From Streptomyces swartbergensis (GTDB taxonomy: Bacteria > Actinomycetota > Actinomycetes > Streptomycetales > Streptomycetaceae), in contig NZ_NGFN01000028.1 of the NCBI RefSeq assembly GCF_002148965.1, positions 1 through 43,163 on the forward strand: a DNA stretch of 43,163 nt, in the 5' to 3' direction. The translations under genes and the position numbers were made by a program. Every line of letters starts with the position of its first letter. The stretch's first letter is position 1. Positions 17,365 through 25,836 of this stretch are shown one piece after another. The notes under the pieces were generated by a model. That model was not told the DNA's origin. It made no database searches and saw nothing but the letters and a program-made list of their open reading frames with translations.

Positions 17365-18310
17365 GGAACGTCGCCAAGTCGAGTACTTCCTCGCCGTAGC
17401 CGCGCACCGGAGCTTCACCGGCGCCGCCCACACCCTGCGCGTGGCGCAGCCGTCGCTGTCGCACGCGATCCGGCTGCTCGAGCGGGAACTGGGCACCCCT
17501 CTCTTCCACCGGCTTGGCCGTGGAGTCATGCTGACTTCGGCGGGGGAGGCGTTGGTGGAGCCTGCCCGGCAGATCGTGCGCGATCTGGAGACCGCCCGGT
17601 CGGTGGTGCGCACCATCGCCGGACTGGCAGGCGGCACGCTGGACATCGTCGCGCCGACGACGCTGGCGGTCGATCCGCTGGCGGACCTCGCCGGGGCGTT
17701 CCGCCGGCGCCATCCCGCGATCGACATCGTCATCGTCGAGCCACCGAACGCAGCCGCGGTCGCGGACGTGGTGCGGACCGGCGAGTGCGAGTTGGGGCTG
17801 GCCGATGTGAGGACGCACGGCAAGGCCGTCGAGACCCTGGAGCTGTGTCGGCAGGAGGTTCTGGCGGTGGTGCCACGGTCCGACCGCTATCCCCAGGTCG
17901 GACCGGTGGCGCTCGGTGAGGTGGCCCGGATGGACCTGGTGGCGACCGCGCGAGGTACCGCGCCCCGGGCGCTGATGGATCAGGCGCTGGGCGGGGAGGG
18001 ACGCAGTCCACGCATCGCGGTGGAGACGGTTCACCAGGCGGCGGTCGTCCCCTTGGTGCTGGCCGGAGCGGGGGCGACGCTCCTCCCGCGCTCTCTCGCC
18101 GAGGAGGCGGCTCGGCGCGGCGCGGTTGCGCTGGTGACCCGTCCGCGCCTGGTCCGGCCGGTCTGGCTGATGTGCCGGCGTGGGCCGCTCTCGCCCGCCG
18201 CCCAGGCGTTCATCGAGGTGGCCCGCGAGGTCTTCGCGCGCCCGGTGGCAGCGTCACCGGAGGACGAACGACAAGCACCAGCGCCGACTGCGCACGTCGA
18301 TGAGCCTTGA
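17363..18310 (+). CDS. LysR-family transcriptional regulator
   Basis: The 315-residue protein begins MERRQVEYFLAVAAHRSFTG and has the LysR winged helix-turn-helix AAHTLRVAQPSLSHAIRLLE at about 21-40. An effector-binding domain starts near residue 90 (GGTLDIVAPTTLAVDPLADL). It is divergent from the sulfatase-FGE-binding protein operon, its likely target. The ATG at 17363 has no ribosome binding site and lies inside an operator palindrome, so its mRNA may be leaderless or the gene poorly translated. The effector cannot be read; a sulfate ester or its product is the natural guess. The last ~20 residues are Pro/Ala-rich and variable. Confidence 0.9.
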   Translation: MERRQVEYFLAVAAHRSFTGAAHTLRVAQPSLSHAIRLLERELGTPLFHRLGRGVMLTSAGEALVEPARQIVRDLETARSVVRTIAGLAGGTLDIVAPTTLAVDPLADLAGAFRRRHPAIDIVIVEPPNAAAVADVVRTGECELGLADVRTHGKAVETLELCRQEVLAVVPRSDRYPQVGPVALGEVARMDLVATARGTAPRALMDQALGGEGRSPRIAVETVHQAAVVPLVLAGAGATLLPRSLAEEAARRGAVALVTRPRLVRPVWLMCRRGPLSPAAQAFIEVAREVFARPVAASPEDERQAPAPTAHVDEP

Positions 18311-18373
18311 CCCCTGGTCCGCACTCCAGGATGCTGTGTTGCGAAGCATGAGATGTGTGCCGTAATGAGCAAC
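18307..18373 (+). promoter_or_regulatory. mscR promoter with tandem GTTGC-N7-GCAAC sites
   Basis: TTGACC (18307-18312) and GATGCT (18330-18335) are 17 bp apart. Directly downstream are two 17-bp sites 19 bp apart: 18338-18354 (GTTGC left half only) and 18357-18373 (GTGCC-N7-GCAAC). The second shares the 13-mer CGTAATGAGCAAC with the purU site at 42649-42661. Confidence 0.65.
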
Positions 18374-18408
18374 GTCTGATTCGGACTCGTACCAGTCGAG
18401 GAGTGGCC

Positions 18409-19494
18409 ATGGCTCACCAGGTCCGTGCTGTCGTCGCGCGGGGCAAGGGCGCACCCGTGAATCTGGAGACAATCGTCGTTCCCGACCCCGGCCCGGGTGA
18501 GGCGCTGGTGAAGGTCGAGGCCTGCGGGGTCTGCCACACCGATCTGCACTACCGCGAGGGCGGCATCAACGACGACTTCCCCTTCCTCCTGGGGCACGAG
18601 GCCGCGGGCGTCGTGGAGGCGGTGGGGGAGGGTGTCACCGACGTCACCCCTGGCGACTTCGTCATCCTCAACTGGCGCGCGGTGTGCGGCCAGTGCCGGG
18701 CCTGCCTGCGCGGACGGCCCTGGTACTGCTTCAGCACCCACAACGCCAAGCAGAAGATGACCCTGACCGACGGCACCGAACTGTCGCCGGCCCTGGGTAT
18801 CGGCGCGTTCGCGGAGAAGACGCTGGTGGCGGCAGGCCAGTGCACCAAGGTCGACCGGGCCGCGTCGGCGGCCGCCGCCGGACTGCTCGGCTGCGGAGTG
18901 ATGGCGGGCATCGGCGCCGCCATCAACACCGGAAACGTCGGCCGGGGCGACACGGTCGCCGTCATCGGCTGCGGCGGCGTCGGGGCCGCGGCGGTCGTCG
19001 GGGCCGACCTGGCGGGCGCAGCGAAGATCATCGCGGTGGACATCGACGACGCCAAGCTGGCCACCGCGAGGAAGCTGGGGGCCACCCACGCCGTCAATTC
19101 CAAGGAGACGGACGCGGTCGAGGCGATCCGCGAGCTGACCGGCGGCTTCGGTGCGGACGTCGTCATCGAGGCCGTCGGCCGTCCGGAGACGTACAAGCAG
19201 GCCTTCTACGCCCGCGACCTCGCCGGCACGGTCGTCCTGGTCGGCGTGCCCACCCCCGAGATGAAGCTCGAACTGCCGCTGCTGGACGTGTTCGGGCGCG
19301 GCGGCGCGCTGAAGTCCTCCTGGTACGGCGACTGCCTGCCCTCCCGCGACTTCCCGATGCTCATCGACCTCTACCTCCAGGGCCGACTGGATCTGGACAC
19401 CTTCGTCACGGAGACCATCGCGCTGGACGAGGTCGAGAAGGCCTTCGAGCGGATGCACGGCGGCGATGTCCTGCGCTCGGTGGTGGTCCTCTGA
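18409..19494 (+). CDS. mscR: S-(hydroxymethyl)mycothiol (formaldehyde) dehydrogenase
   Basis: A 361-residue zinc-dependent MDR dehydrogenase that closely follows mycobacterial MscR over its whole length: [33 protein letters not shown], the structural-zinc loop [26 protein letters not shown], the NAD loop [12 protein letters not shown] and [18 protein letters not shown]. It oxidises the mycothiol-formaldehyde adduct to S-formylmycothiol. In this cluster formaldehyde would come from the oxygenase that demethylates glycine betaine, so it is a built-in detoxifier. ATG 18409 has GAGGAG six bases before it. The stop overlaps the next start (TGATG). Its promoter carries the cluster's tandem operator. 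Confidence 0.93.
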   Translation: MAHQVRAVVARGKGAPVNLETIVVPDPGPGEALVKVEACGVCHTDLHYREGGINDDFPFLLGHEAAGVVEAVGEGVTDVTPGDFVILNWRAVCGQCRACLRGRPWYCFSTHNAKQKMTLTDGTELSPALGIGAFAEKTLVAAGQCTKVDRAASAAAAGLLGCGVMAGIGAAINTGNVGRGDTVAVIGCGGVGAAAVVGADLAGAAKIIAVDIDDAKLATARKLGATHAVNSKETDAVEAIRELTGGFGADVVIEAVGRPETYKQAFYARDLAGTVVLVGVPTPEMKLELPLLDVFGRGGALKSSWYGDCLPSRDFPMLIDLYLQGRLDLDTFVTETIALDEVEKAFERMHGGDVLRSVVVL

Positions 19495-20126
19495 TGGCGG
19501 GCGCCCGCATCGAACACCTCGTCACCTCGGGGACGTTCTCCCTGGACGGCGGCACCTGGGACGTCGACAACAACGTCTGGATCGTCGGCGACGACAGCGA
19601 GGCCGTCGTCGTCGACGCCGCACATGACGCCGAGGCCATCGCCCGGGCGGTCGGCGGGCGCACCCTGCGGGCCATCGTGTGCACGCACGCCCACAACGAC
19701 CACATCGACGCCGCGCCCGAACTGGCGGCGCGCACGGGTGCCCCGATCCTCCTCCACCCGGACGACCTGCCGCTGTGGAAGCAGACCCACCCGGACCGGC
19801 TGCCGGACGGGGAACTGGCCGACGGTCGGGTGCTCGCTCTGGCAGGCATCGAGCTGACCGTGCTCCACACCCCGGGGCACGCCCCGGGTGCCGTCTGTCT
19901 GTACGCGCCCGCCCTCACCGCCCTCTTCAGCGGCGACACGCTCTTCGCGGGCGGACCGGGGGCGACGGGAAGGTCGTACAGCCACTTCCCGACGATCATC
20001 GACTCGATCCGGGACCGGCTGCTGACGCTGCCGGGCGACACCGTCGTGCATACCGGACACGGGGAGACGACCACGATCGCGGCCGAGGCGCCGCACGTCC
20101 AGGAGTGGCTCGACCGGGGGTTCTGA
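19494..20126 (+). CDS. MBL-fold hydrolase, likely S-formylmycothiol hydrolase
   Basis: The 210-residue protein has the metallo-beta-lactamase metal motif THAHNDHID, then HTPGHAPGAVCLY, SGDTLFAGGPG and HTGHGETTT, the full set of zinc ligands in a glyoxalase II-like arrangement. Its ATG shares one base with the stop of mscR. In actinobacteria such an MBL protein commonly follows mscR and is thought to hydrolyse S-formylmycothiol to formate and mycothiol, completing formaldehyde removal. The specific activity is inferred from context. A strong hairpin follows at 20145-20189, so mscR and this gene form a two-gene operon. Confidence 0.88.
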   Translation: MAGARIEHLVTSGTFSLDGGTWDVDNNVWIVGDDSEAVVVDAAHDAEAIARAVGGRTLRAIVCTHAHNDHIDAAPELAARTGAPILLHPDDLPLWKQTHPDRLPDGELADGRVLALAGIELTVLHTPGHAPGAVCLYAPALTALFSGDTLFAGGPGATGRSYSHFPTIIDSIRDRLLTLPGDTVVHTGHGETTTIAAEAPHVQEWLDRGF

Positions 20127-20144
20127 CCGCCGTCCGTCGTACAG

Positions 20145-20189
20145 CGCACGCCCGCTCTCGGCCACACTGGCCGATGAGGCGGGCGTGCG
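20145..20189 (+). terminator. Two-stage hairpin terminator after mscR operon
   Basis: CGCACGCCCGC (20145-20155) pairs with GCGGGCGTGCG (20179-20189), and inside it TCGGCCA (20158-20164) pairs with TGGCCGA (20168-20174). Confidence 0.7.
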
Positions 20190-20212
20190 TGCGTCGCATC
20201 CTGTCCCGCCTC

Positions 20213-20248
20213 GTTCCCTCATGCGCTTTGAGTTGTGTGATGTGCAAC
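20213..20248 (+). promoter_or_regulatory. Additional operator pair upstream of the Rieske ferredoxin
   Basis: GTTGT-N7-GCAAC at 20232-20248 is a one-mismatch match to the cluster operator. A weaker partner GTTCC-N7-GCTTT sits exactly 19 bp upstream (20213-20229). Confidence 0.5.
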
Positions 20249-20282
20249 CTAGAGGGGGCGCTCAATCGGCCGTCTGAACGCC

Positions 20283-20351
20283 TTGACAAGGGTTTCGGGG
20301 CAACCTCAGACTGATGTTGCGCTTACCGCAATCCGTTTCGCTATACGCACC
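20283..20351 (+). promoter_or_regulatory. Rieske ferredoxin promoter with tandem operators
   Basis: A consensus -35 TTGACA lies at 20283-20288. Two sites follow: 20316-20332 (GTTGC-N7-GCAAT) and 20335-20351 (GTTTC-N7-GCACC), 19 bp apart and just upstream of the start codon. The -10 (about 20306-20312) is weak. Confidence 0.65.
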
Positions 20352-20360
20352 GAGGTGGTC

Positions 20361-20723
20361 ATGATGATTCCCGCGTGCCCTCTGGCGGATCTCCCGCGAG
20401 GAGAGGCCTTCCGGCTCGAGATCGACCCGCCGGTCTCGGTGTTCCACACCGAAGACGGTGAGCTCTTCGCCATCGACGACACGTGCACCCACCAGGACGC
20501 CTCGCTCGCCGACGGCTGGGTGGAGGGCTGCTGGGTCGAATGCCCGCTGCATGCCTCGAAGTTCAACCTGAAGACCGGTGCCGTCGACGCCCCGCCGGCC
20601 AAGCGCCCGGTCCGGACCCATGAGGTCCTCGTCGAGGACGGCATGATCTACGTGCGGCTGTCCGCGGCCACTCCCAACCTGCCACCCTGCGTCGCAACCA
20701 AGCTCGCCGGGGTTCTCGCGTGA
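20361..20723 (+). CDS. Rieske [2Fe-2S] ferredoxin, oxygenase component
   Basis: A small (about 120 residues) Rieske ferredoxin with both cluster motifs, C-T-H-Q and C-P-L-H, and the usual spacing (DDTCTHQDASLADGWVEG, VECPLHASKFNLKTG). It carries electrons from the reductase encoded next to a Rieske oxygenase. The start is put at the ATG-ATG at 20361 with GAGGTGG upstream, rather than at an in-frame ATG at 20313 upstream that lies within the operator region. Its stop overlaps the GTG start of the reductase (GTGA). Together with the oxygenase at 22015 it makes a three-component system, unlike the two-component GbcAB of Pseudomonas. Confidence 0.88.
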   Translation: MMIPACPLADLPRGEAFRLEIDPPVSVFHTEDGELFAIDDTCTHQDASLADGWVEGCWVECPLHASKFNLKTGAVDAPPAKRPVRTHEVLVEDGMIYVRLSAATPNLPPCVATKLAGVLA

Positions 20724-21883
20724 GGACGGTCGCTGTGGTGGGCGCGTCGCTGGCCGGTCTTTCAGCGGCGCGCTCACTGCGCAAGCAGGGCTACGACGGG
20801 CGGCTGGTCGTCATCGGAGACGAGCTCCACCGTCCCTACGACAGGCCGCCGCTGTCCAAGGAGTTCCTGGCCGGCACCGTCGACGAGGCGGAGCTCGCGC
20901 TGGAGGTGGACGGCGAGGATCTCCAGGCGGAGTGGCTGCTCGGCGTCCGGGCCACCGGACTCGACCGTACGGACCGTGCCGTCCGGCTCGCCGACGGCCG
21001 GGAGGTCCGCGTCGACGGCCTCGTCATCGCGACCGGCGCCGCCGCGCGCACTCTGCCCGGCTCCGAAGGGCTGTCCGGGGTGCACGTCGTGCGCACACTG
21101 GACGACGCCCGTGCCCTGCGGGCCGAACTTGCCCAGGGCGGACGGCTGGTGGTGATCGGCGGTGGGTTCATCGGCGCCGAGGTCGCCTCCACCGCGCGTG
21201 TCCTCGGGCTCGACGTGGCGGTGGTCGAGGCGGCCCGGACGCCGCTCGCCGGACCACTCGGCGAGAGCATGGGCGCCATGGTCTCCGCGCTCCACGCGGA
21301 TCACGGGGTGCGGCTGTTGTGCGGCGTGGGGGTGAAAGGGCTGAGCGGTGAGCGCCGGGTGGACGCCGTCCTGCTGGAGGACGGCCGCGGCATCCCGGCC
21401 GACATCGTCGTGGTCGGTGTGGGCGCACGGCCGTGCGTCGAGTGGCTGGCAGGATCCGGCGTCGAACTCGACAACGGGGTCAAGTGCGGTGCGGACGGCC
21501 GTACCGGTCTGGCCGGCGTGGTCGCCGTGGGCGACTGCGCCAACTGGTACGACCCCCGTGCGGGGGCACATCGGCGGGTCGAGCACTGGACCGGCGCACG
21601 GGAGCGCCCCGACGCCGCGGTCGCCACGCTGCTGGCGGGCGGCGCGACGGAGCCGGGAGTGCCCCGGCCGCCGTACTTCTGGTCCGACCAGTACGGCGTG
21701 AAGATCCAGTTCGCGGGGCACGCGGCAGGCGCCGACAGCGTGGCGGTCGAGGAAGGCTCCCCGGACGACCGCAACGTCCTCGCCGTCTACCGGCGCGCAG
21801 GTCAGCCGGTCGCGGTCCTCGGTATGAACCAGCCACGGCTGTTCACCCGCTGGCGCAAAGAGCTCGGCCGCACGACATCTTGA
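20720..21883 (+). CDS. FAD-dependent NAD(P)H:ferredoxin reductase
   Basis: The 387-residue flavoprotein has two dinucleotide-binding loops, VAVVGASLAGLSAARSL at the N-terminus and VVIGGGFIGAEVAST near residue 147. It also has RPYDRPPLSKEFL and AVGDCANW, as in ferredoxin/rubredoxin reductases of Rieske oxygenase systems. It starts with GTG overlapping the ferredoxin stop, so the two are co-translated. It would take electrons from NAD(P)H to the ferredoxin. No separate terminator is evident before the oxygenase, which has its own promoter at 21880, overlapping the end of this gene. Confidence 0.9.
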   Translation: MRTVAVVGASLAGLSAARSLRKQGYDGRLVVIGDELHRPYDRPPLSKEFLAGTVDEAELALEVDGEDLQAEWLLGVRATGLDRTDRAVRLADGREVRVDGLVIATGAAARTLPGSEGLSGVHVVRTLDDARALRAELAQGGRLVVIGGGFIGAEVASTARVLGLDVAVVEAARTPLAGPLGESMGAMVSALHADHGVRLLCGVGVKGLSGERRVDAVLLEDGRGIPADIVVVGVGARPCVEWLAGSGVELDNGVKCGADGRTGLAGVVAVGDCANWYDPRAGAHRRVEHWTGARERPDAAVATLLAGGATEPGVPRPPYFWSDQYGVKIQFAGHAAGADSVAVEEGSPDDRNVLAVYRRAGQPVAVLGMNQPRLFTRWRKELGRTTS

Positions 21884-21947
21884 CACCGCCGCTGAGGCAT
21901 CCCATGCTGCGGTTGCACATGGCACGCAGCGTTGCTTCATACACAAC
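21880..21947 (+). promoter_or_regulatory. Oxygenase promoter with tandem operators
   Basis: TTGACA (21880-21885) and CATGCT (21903-21908) with 17 bp spacing are followed by 21912-21928 (GTTGC-N7-ACGCA) and 21931-21947 (GTTGC-N7-ACAAC), 19 bp apart. Confidence 0.7.
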
Positions 21948-22014
21948 GCCGTCCGGAGTCGCTCTTCCCGGCGCGTGAGTGAACCGATCCACGACGTTTC
22001 CCGAGGAGTGCACC

Positions 22015-23148
22015 GTGACCTCGACCAGCCTGCCGGACAGTCTGATCGCCACCCTCCCCGGCACTTCCTACACCGATCCCGCGATCTTCGCACAGGAGCA
22101 GGAGTGCATCTTCGAGACCATGTGGTTCTGCGTCGCGCGCTCGTCGGAGCTGACGAAGCCCGGTGCCTTCCGGACCGTTGACGTGGGCCGCGAAAGCATC
22201 CTGGTCACCCGCGCGAGGGACAACAGCATCCGTGCGTACTTCAACGTGTGCCGGCACCGCGGAGCGCGGCTCTGCACGGAGGCGGCCGGCGAGGTCAAGC
22301 GGGCCTTCCAGTGCCCGTACCACGCCTGGACGTACGGCCTGGACGGCAAGCTCGTCGCCGCGCCCAACCTCACCAAGATGCCCGACGTCGGCCGCACCGA
22401 GTACGGCCTGACGCCGGTGGCCACCCGTGAATGGCTCGGCTATGTCTGGGTCTGCCTGGCCGAGAACCCGCCCTCCTTCGAGGAGGACGTCATCGGGGAG
22501 GTCGTCACCCGCCTCGGCGACGCCGAGGCGATCGAGCGCTACGGCATGGAGAGCCTCTCGGTCGGCAGCCGGATCACCTACGACGTGAAGGCGAACTGGA
22601 AGCTCATCATCGAGAACTTCATGGAGTGCTACCACTGCGCCACGATCCACCCCGAACTCACCGAAGTGCTCCCCGAGTTCGCGGACGGCTTCGCCGCCCA
22701 GTACTACGTCGGCCACGGTGCCGAGTTCGGCGAGGAGGTCCAGGGTTTCACCGTGGACGGCAGCGCGGGCCTCGACCGCATTCCGGGCGTCGCCGAGGAC
22801 CAGGACCGCCGCTACTACGCGATCACCGTCAAGCCGCAGGTGTTCATCAACCTCGTCCCCGACCACGTCATCTTCCACCGCATGTACCCCGTGGCCGTCG
22901 ACCGCACGATCGTGGAGTGCGACTGGCTGTACATGCCGCACGTAGTCGACAGCGGCAGGGACGTCAGCCGGTCCGTGGAACTCTTCGACCGGGTCAACAG
23001 GCAGGACTTCGACGCCTGCGAGCGCACACAGCCAGGGATGAGTTCGAGGATGTACGCCAAGGGGGGCGTCCTCGTGCCCAGTGAGCACCACATCGGTGCC
23101 TTCCACGACTGGGTGCACGAGCGCCTGGGCACGCACCAGTCGCAGTAG
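22015..23148 (+). CDS. Rieske oxygenase, probable glycine betaine monooxygenase alpha subunit
   Basis: The 377-residue ring-hydroxylating-type oxygenase has the Rieske ligands in NVCRHRGARLC and CPYHAWTYGLDG. The mononuclear iron site is in ENFMECYHCATIHPEL. It belongs to the choline monooxygenase/GbcA-like subgroup. In a cluster with choline oxidation, dimethylglycine oxidase and sarcosine oxidase, the missing step is glycine betaine to dimethylglycine plus formaldehyde, which fits this enzyme. GTG 22015 is preferred to GTG 21979 because GAGGAG is six bases upstream. Other N-methyl substrates such as stachydrine or carnitine cannot be excluded from sequence alone. Confidence 0.88.
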   Translation: MTSTSLPDSLIATLPGTSYTDPAIFAQEQECIFETMWFCVARSSELTKPGAFRTVDVGRESILVTRARDNSIRAYFNVCRHRGARLCTEAAGEVKRAFQCPYHAWTYGLDGKLVAAPNLTKMPDVGRTEYGLTPVATREWLGYVWVCLAENPPSFEEDVIGEVVTRLGDAEAIERYGMESLSVGSRITYDVKANWKLIIENFMECYHCATIHPELTEVLPEFADGFAAQYYVGHGAEFGEEVQGFTVDGSAGLDRIPGVAEDQDRRYYAITVKPQVFINLVPDHVIFHRMYPVAVDRTIVECDWLYMPHVVDSGRDVSRSVELFDRVNRQDFDACERTQPGMSSRMYAKGGVLVPSEHHIGAFHDWVHERLGTHQSQ

Positions 23149-23215
23149 CGGATCCCGCGTGCGCGGCCCGACCCGGCAGCACTCGGCGGTGGCGGTATGG
23201 CGGTGGGCGGGCCGC

Positions 23216-24013
23216 TCAGCCCAGGTAGCCCATCCGGTGGCTGATCTCCTCCGCGCTCTTGATCAGCCTCGGCGCGAACTCGTGCAGGCGCTCCTCGGTG
23301 AGCCGGTAGGAGGGTCCGGAGGCGCTCAGTGCCGCGACGACCTTTCCGTCCCGGTTGCGGATCGGAGCGGCCATGCCGTGGAGACCGACCTCCAGTTCCT
23401 CCACAGCCACGGCGTAGCCGCGTTCACGGGCCTCGGCGAGGTTCTTCTCGAGCTTCGACTTCGCGGTGATGGTGTGCGGCGTGACCTTCTTCAACCCGGC
23501 CTCGGCCAGCAGCGCGGCGCGGTCCTTGGCGGGCAGGTGGGCCAGGAGGATCTTGCCGCTCGACGTGGCGTGCAGAGGGGTGAGCTGGCCCACCCAGTTC
23601 TGCGCGGTGACAGCCCCCGGACCGCGCACCTGGTACAGGTTGACCGCGTAGTGCTCCTGCAGAACGGCGATGTTCACCGTCTCGCCGATCTCCTCGGCCA
23701 GGTCCTCGCAGACCGGTCGGCCCTGCTGCGTGATGTCGATGCGCCCTGTGACCGCTCCGGCCAGGCGTACGATGCCGAAGCCGAGCCGGTACTTGCCGCG
23801 CTCGCCCGCCTGCTCCACCAGGCCGCGCGCCTCCAGGGCTCCGAGCAGACGGAACGCGGTCGACTTGTGAACGTCGATCTCGGCGGCCACCTCGCTGACG
23901 CCCGCCTCGCCGCGCTGCGCGAGGATCTCGAGGACGCTGATGGCGCGGTCGACCGACTGCACTCCTCCGGCGCCTGAACTCGAGCTCTGGGCTTCAAGAC
24001 TGTAGTTGCTCAT
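23216..24013 (-). CDS. IclR-family transcriptional regulator
   Basis: A 265-residue IclR protein. The winged helix domain is at about 17-75 (VQSVDRAISVLEILAQRGEA, VSEVAAEIDVHKSTAFRLLG), and the effector domain contains LTPLHATSSGKILLAHLP and GYAVAVEELEVGLHGMAAPI. It lies in the centre of the choline-glycine cluster, divergent from betA and convergent with the oxygenase. A perfect GTTGC-N7-GCAAC palindrome covers its start codon, which implies autoregulation. The same motif stands before all other units, so it is the prime candidate for the cluster regulator. IclR proteins bind as dimers of dimers, in line with paired sites. A TATAGT -10 seven bases before the ATG suggests a leaderless mRNA. 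Confidence 0.92.
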   Translation of the reverse strand: MSNYSLEAQSSSSGAGGVQSVDRAISVLEILAQRGEAGVSEVAAEIDVHKSTAFRLLGALEARGLVEQAGERGKYRLGFGIVRLAGAVTGRIDITQQGRPVCEDLAEEIGETVNIAVLQEHYAVNLYQVRGPGAVTAQNWVGQLTPLHATSSGKILLAHLPAKDRAALLAEAGLKKVTPHTITAKSKLEKNLAEARERGYAVAVEELEVGLHGMAAPIRNRDGKVVAALSASGPSYRLTEERLHEFAPRLIKSAEEISHRMGYLG

Positions 24014-24040
24014 GACGCAACTATACCCTCAGTAAACAAC
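24005..24040 (-). promoter_or_regulatory. iclR promoter and autoregulatory operator
   Basis: A perfect GTTGC-N7-GCAAC lies at 24005-24021 over the start codon, with a half-matching partner 19 bp away (24024-24040, ending ACAAC). The -10 TATAGT on the minus strand (24025-24020) is inside this region. Confidence 0.75.
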
Positions 24041-24080
24041 GCCACGCCAAGTAACCGTGATCACGTCAAGCTCACCGGAA

Positions 24081-24116
24081 GTTGCGCGAGCCGCAACCTG
24101 GTGCATATAGCGCTAC
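24081..24116 (+). promoter_or_regulatory. betA promoter with tandem operators
   Basis: A perfect GTTGC-N7-GCAAC (24081-24097) is followed at exactly 19 bp by GGTGC-N7-GCTAC (24100-24116). The second contains a TATAGC -10 (24106-24111), 18 bp from TTGCGC (24082-24087). Confidence 0.75.
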
Positions 24117-24165
24117 TGTCGTTAGCATGCCTCGCGTACCTACGGCGCGAGCGAGACGAGGCACC

Positions 24166-25833
24166 ATGGCTCCCTTGTACGACTTCGTCATCGTCGGTGG
24201 CGGTTCGGCCGGCAGCGCACTGGCGAACAGACTCTCCGCGGACCCGGCGAACCGGGTGCTGGTCCTGGAAGCCGGCCGGTCGGACTATCCGTGGGATGTC
24301 TTCATCCACATGCCCGCGGCGCTGACCTACCCGATCGGCAGCCGGTTCTATGACTGGAAGTACGAGTCCGAGCCCGAACCCCACATGGGTGGCCGGCGCA
24401 TCTACCACGCGCGGGGCAAGGTGCTGGGCGGCTCCAGCAGCATCAACGGCATGATCTTCCAGCGCGGCAACCCCATGGACTACGAGCGCTGGGCGGCCGA
24501 CCCCGGGATGGAGAACTGGGACTACGCGCACTGTCTGCCGTACTTCCGGCGGATGGAGAACTGTCTCGCGGCCGACCCCGACGACGAGTTCCGCGGCCAC
24601 GACGGCCCTCTCGTCCTGGAGCGCGGCCCGGCCACCAACCCGTTGTTCACCGCCTTCCTCCAGGCCACCCAGGAGGCGGGCTACGCCCCCACCGACGACG
24701 TCAACGGCTACCGGCAGGAAGGCTTCGCCAAGTTCGACCGCAACGTCCACCGCGGACGGCGGCTGTCGGCCTCGAAGGCGTACCTCAGGCCCGCGATGAA
24801 ACGGCCGAACCTCACCGTCACGACCCGCGCCCTCGTCACGCGCGTCCTCTTCGAGGGTAAGCGCGCCGTCGGCGTCGAGTTCCGGCGTGGCCGGGGCGCC
24901 CTAGAGCAGGTCCGCGCCAAGGAAGTCATCCTCTGCGGCGGCGCCATCAACTCCCCGCAACTGCTGCAGCTGTCCGGCGTGGGCAACGCCGAGGAGCTGA
25001 GGACCCACGGCATCGACGTCGTCCAGGATCTGCCGGGCGTGGGCGAGAACATGCAGGACCATCTGGAGGTCTACGTCCAGTACGCCTGCAAGCAGCCGGT
25101 CTCCATGCAGCCGTACATGGCGAAGTGGCGCGCTCCCTTCATCGGGCTGCAGTGGCTCTTCCGCAAGGGCCCGGCGGCGACCAACCACTTCGAGGCAGGT
25201 GGTTTCGCCCGGAGCAACGAGGACGTCGAGTATCCCAACCTCATGTTCCACTTCCTGCCGGTCGCGGTGCGCTACGACGGCTCCTCGCCCGCCGGGGACC
25301 ACGGCTACCAGGTGCACGTCGGGCCCATGTACTCCGACGCCGTCGGCTCGGTGAAGATCCGGAGCAGGGACCCGCGCGAGCACCCGGCGCTGCGCTTCAA
25401 CTACCTGTCCACCGAGCAGGACCGCCGCGAGTGGGTCGAGGCCGTCCGGGTGGCCCGCACGCTCCTCGGCCAGCCCGCGCTCGCCCCCTACAACGGCGGG
25501 GAGGTGTCGCCCGGGCCCGCGGTGGAGACGGACGAGGAGATCCTCGCCTGGGTCGCCGAGGAGGGCGAGACCGCCCTGCACCCGTCGTGCACCTGCAAGA
25601 TGGGCACCGACGAGATGTCGGTCGTCGACCCGGCCGACATGCGGGTGCACGGCCTGGAGGGCCTGCGAGTGGTGGACGCGTCGGTGATGCCGTACGTCAC
25701 CAACGGCAACATCTACGCGCCGGTGATGATGATCGCCGAGAAGGCCGCCGACCTGATCCTCGGCAACGAGCCGCTCGCGCCGTCGAAGGCCGCCTACTAC
25801 CGCCACCGTGACGCCCAGAAGCAGGACGGGTAG
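24166..25833 (+). CDS. betA: Choline dehydrogenase (GMC oxidoreductase)
   Basis: The 555-residue GMC flavoprotein has the FAD loop [18 protein letters not shown], the GMC signature [20 protein letters not shown] and the second signature [18 protein letters not shown]. The C-terminal active site is [18 protein letters not shown] then [14 protein letters not shown], closely like BetA. It oxidises choline to betaine aldehyde, possibly on to betaine. ATG 24166 follows GACGAGG; an in-frame ATG at 24127 is an alternative. It shares the operator-bearing region with divergent iclR and is followed after three bases by a MetF-like gene. Relatives act on other alcohols, but the context supports choline. 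Confidence 0.9.
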   Translation: MAPLYDFVIVGGGSAGSALANRLSADPANRVLVLEAGRSDYPWDVFIHMPAALTYPIGSRFYDWKYESEPEPHMGGRRIYHARGKVLGGSSSINGMIFQRGNPMDYERWAADPGMENWDYAHCLPYFRRMENCLAADPDDEFRGHDGPLVLERGPATNPLFTAFLQATQEAGYAPTDDVNGYRQEGFAKFDRNVHRGRRLSASKAYLRPAMKRPNLTVTTRALVTRVLFEGKRAVGVEFRRGRGALEQVRAKEVILCGGAINSPQLLQLSGVGNAEELRTHGIDVVQDLPGVGENMQDHLEVYVQYACKQPVSMQPYMAKWRAPFIGLQWLFRKGPAATNHFEAGGFARSNEDVEYPNLMFHFLPVAVRYDGSSPAGDHGYQVHVGPMYSDAVGSVKIRSRDPREHPALRFNYLSTEQDRREWVEAVRVARTLLGQPALAPYNGGEVSPGPAVETDEEILAWVAEEGETALHPSCTCKMGTDEMSVVDPADMRVHGLEGLRVVDASVMPYVTNGNIYAPVMMIAEKAADLILGNEPLAPSKAAYYRHRDAQKQDG

Positions 25834-25836
25834 ACG

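Noticed and set aside
21979..22014. Earlier GTG start for the oxygenase
   Set aside because: It lacks a ribosome site, while GTG 22015 has GAGGAG at the right distance.
23163..23215. Terminator between the oxygenase and iclR
   Set aside because: The 8-bp inverted repeat has a 37-base loop, too weak to call.
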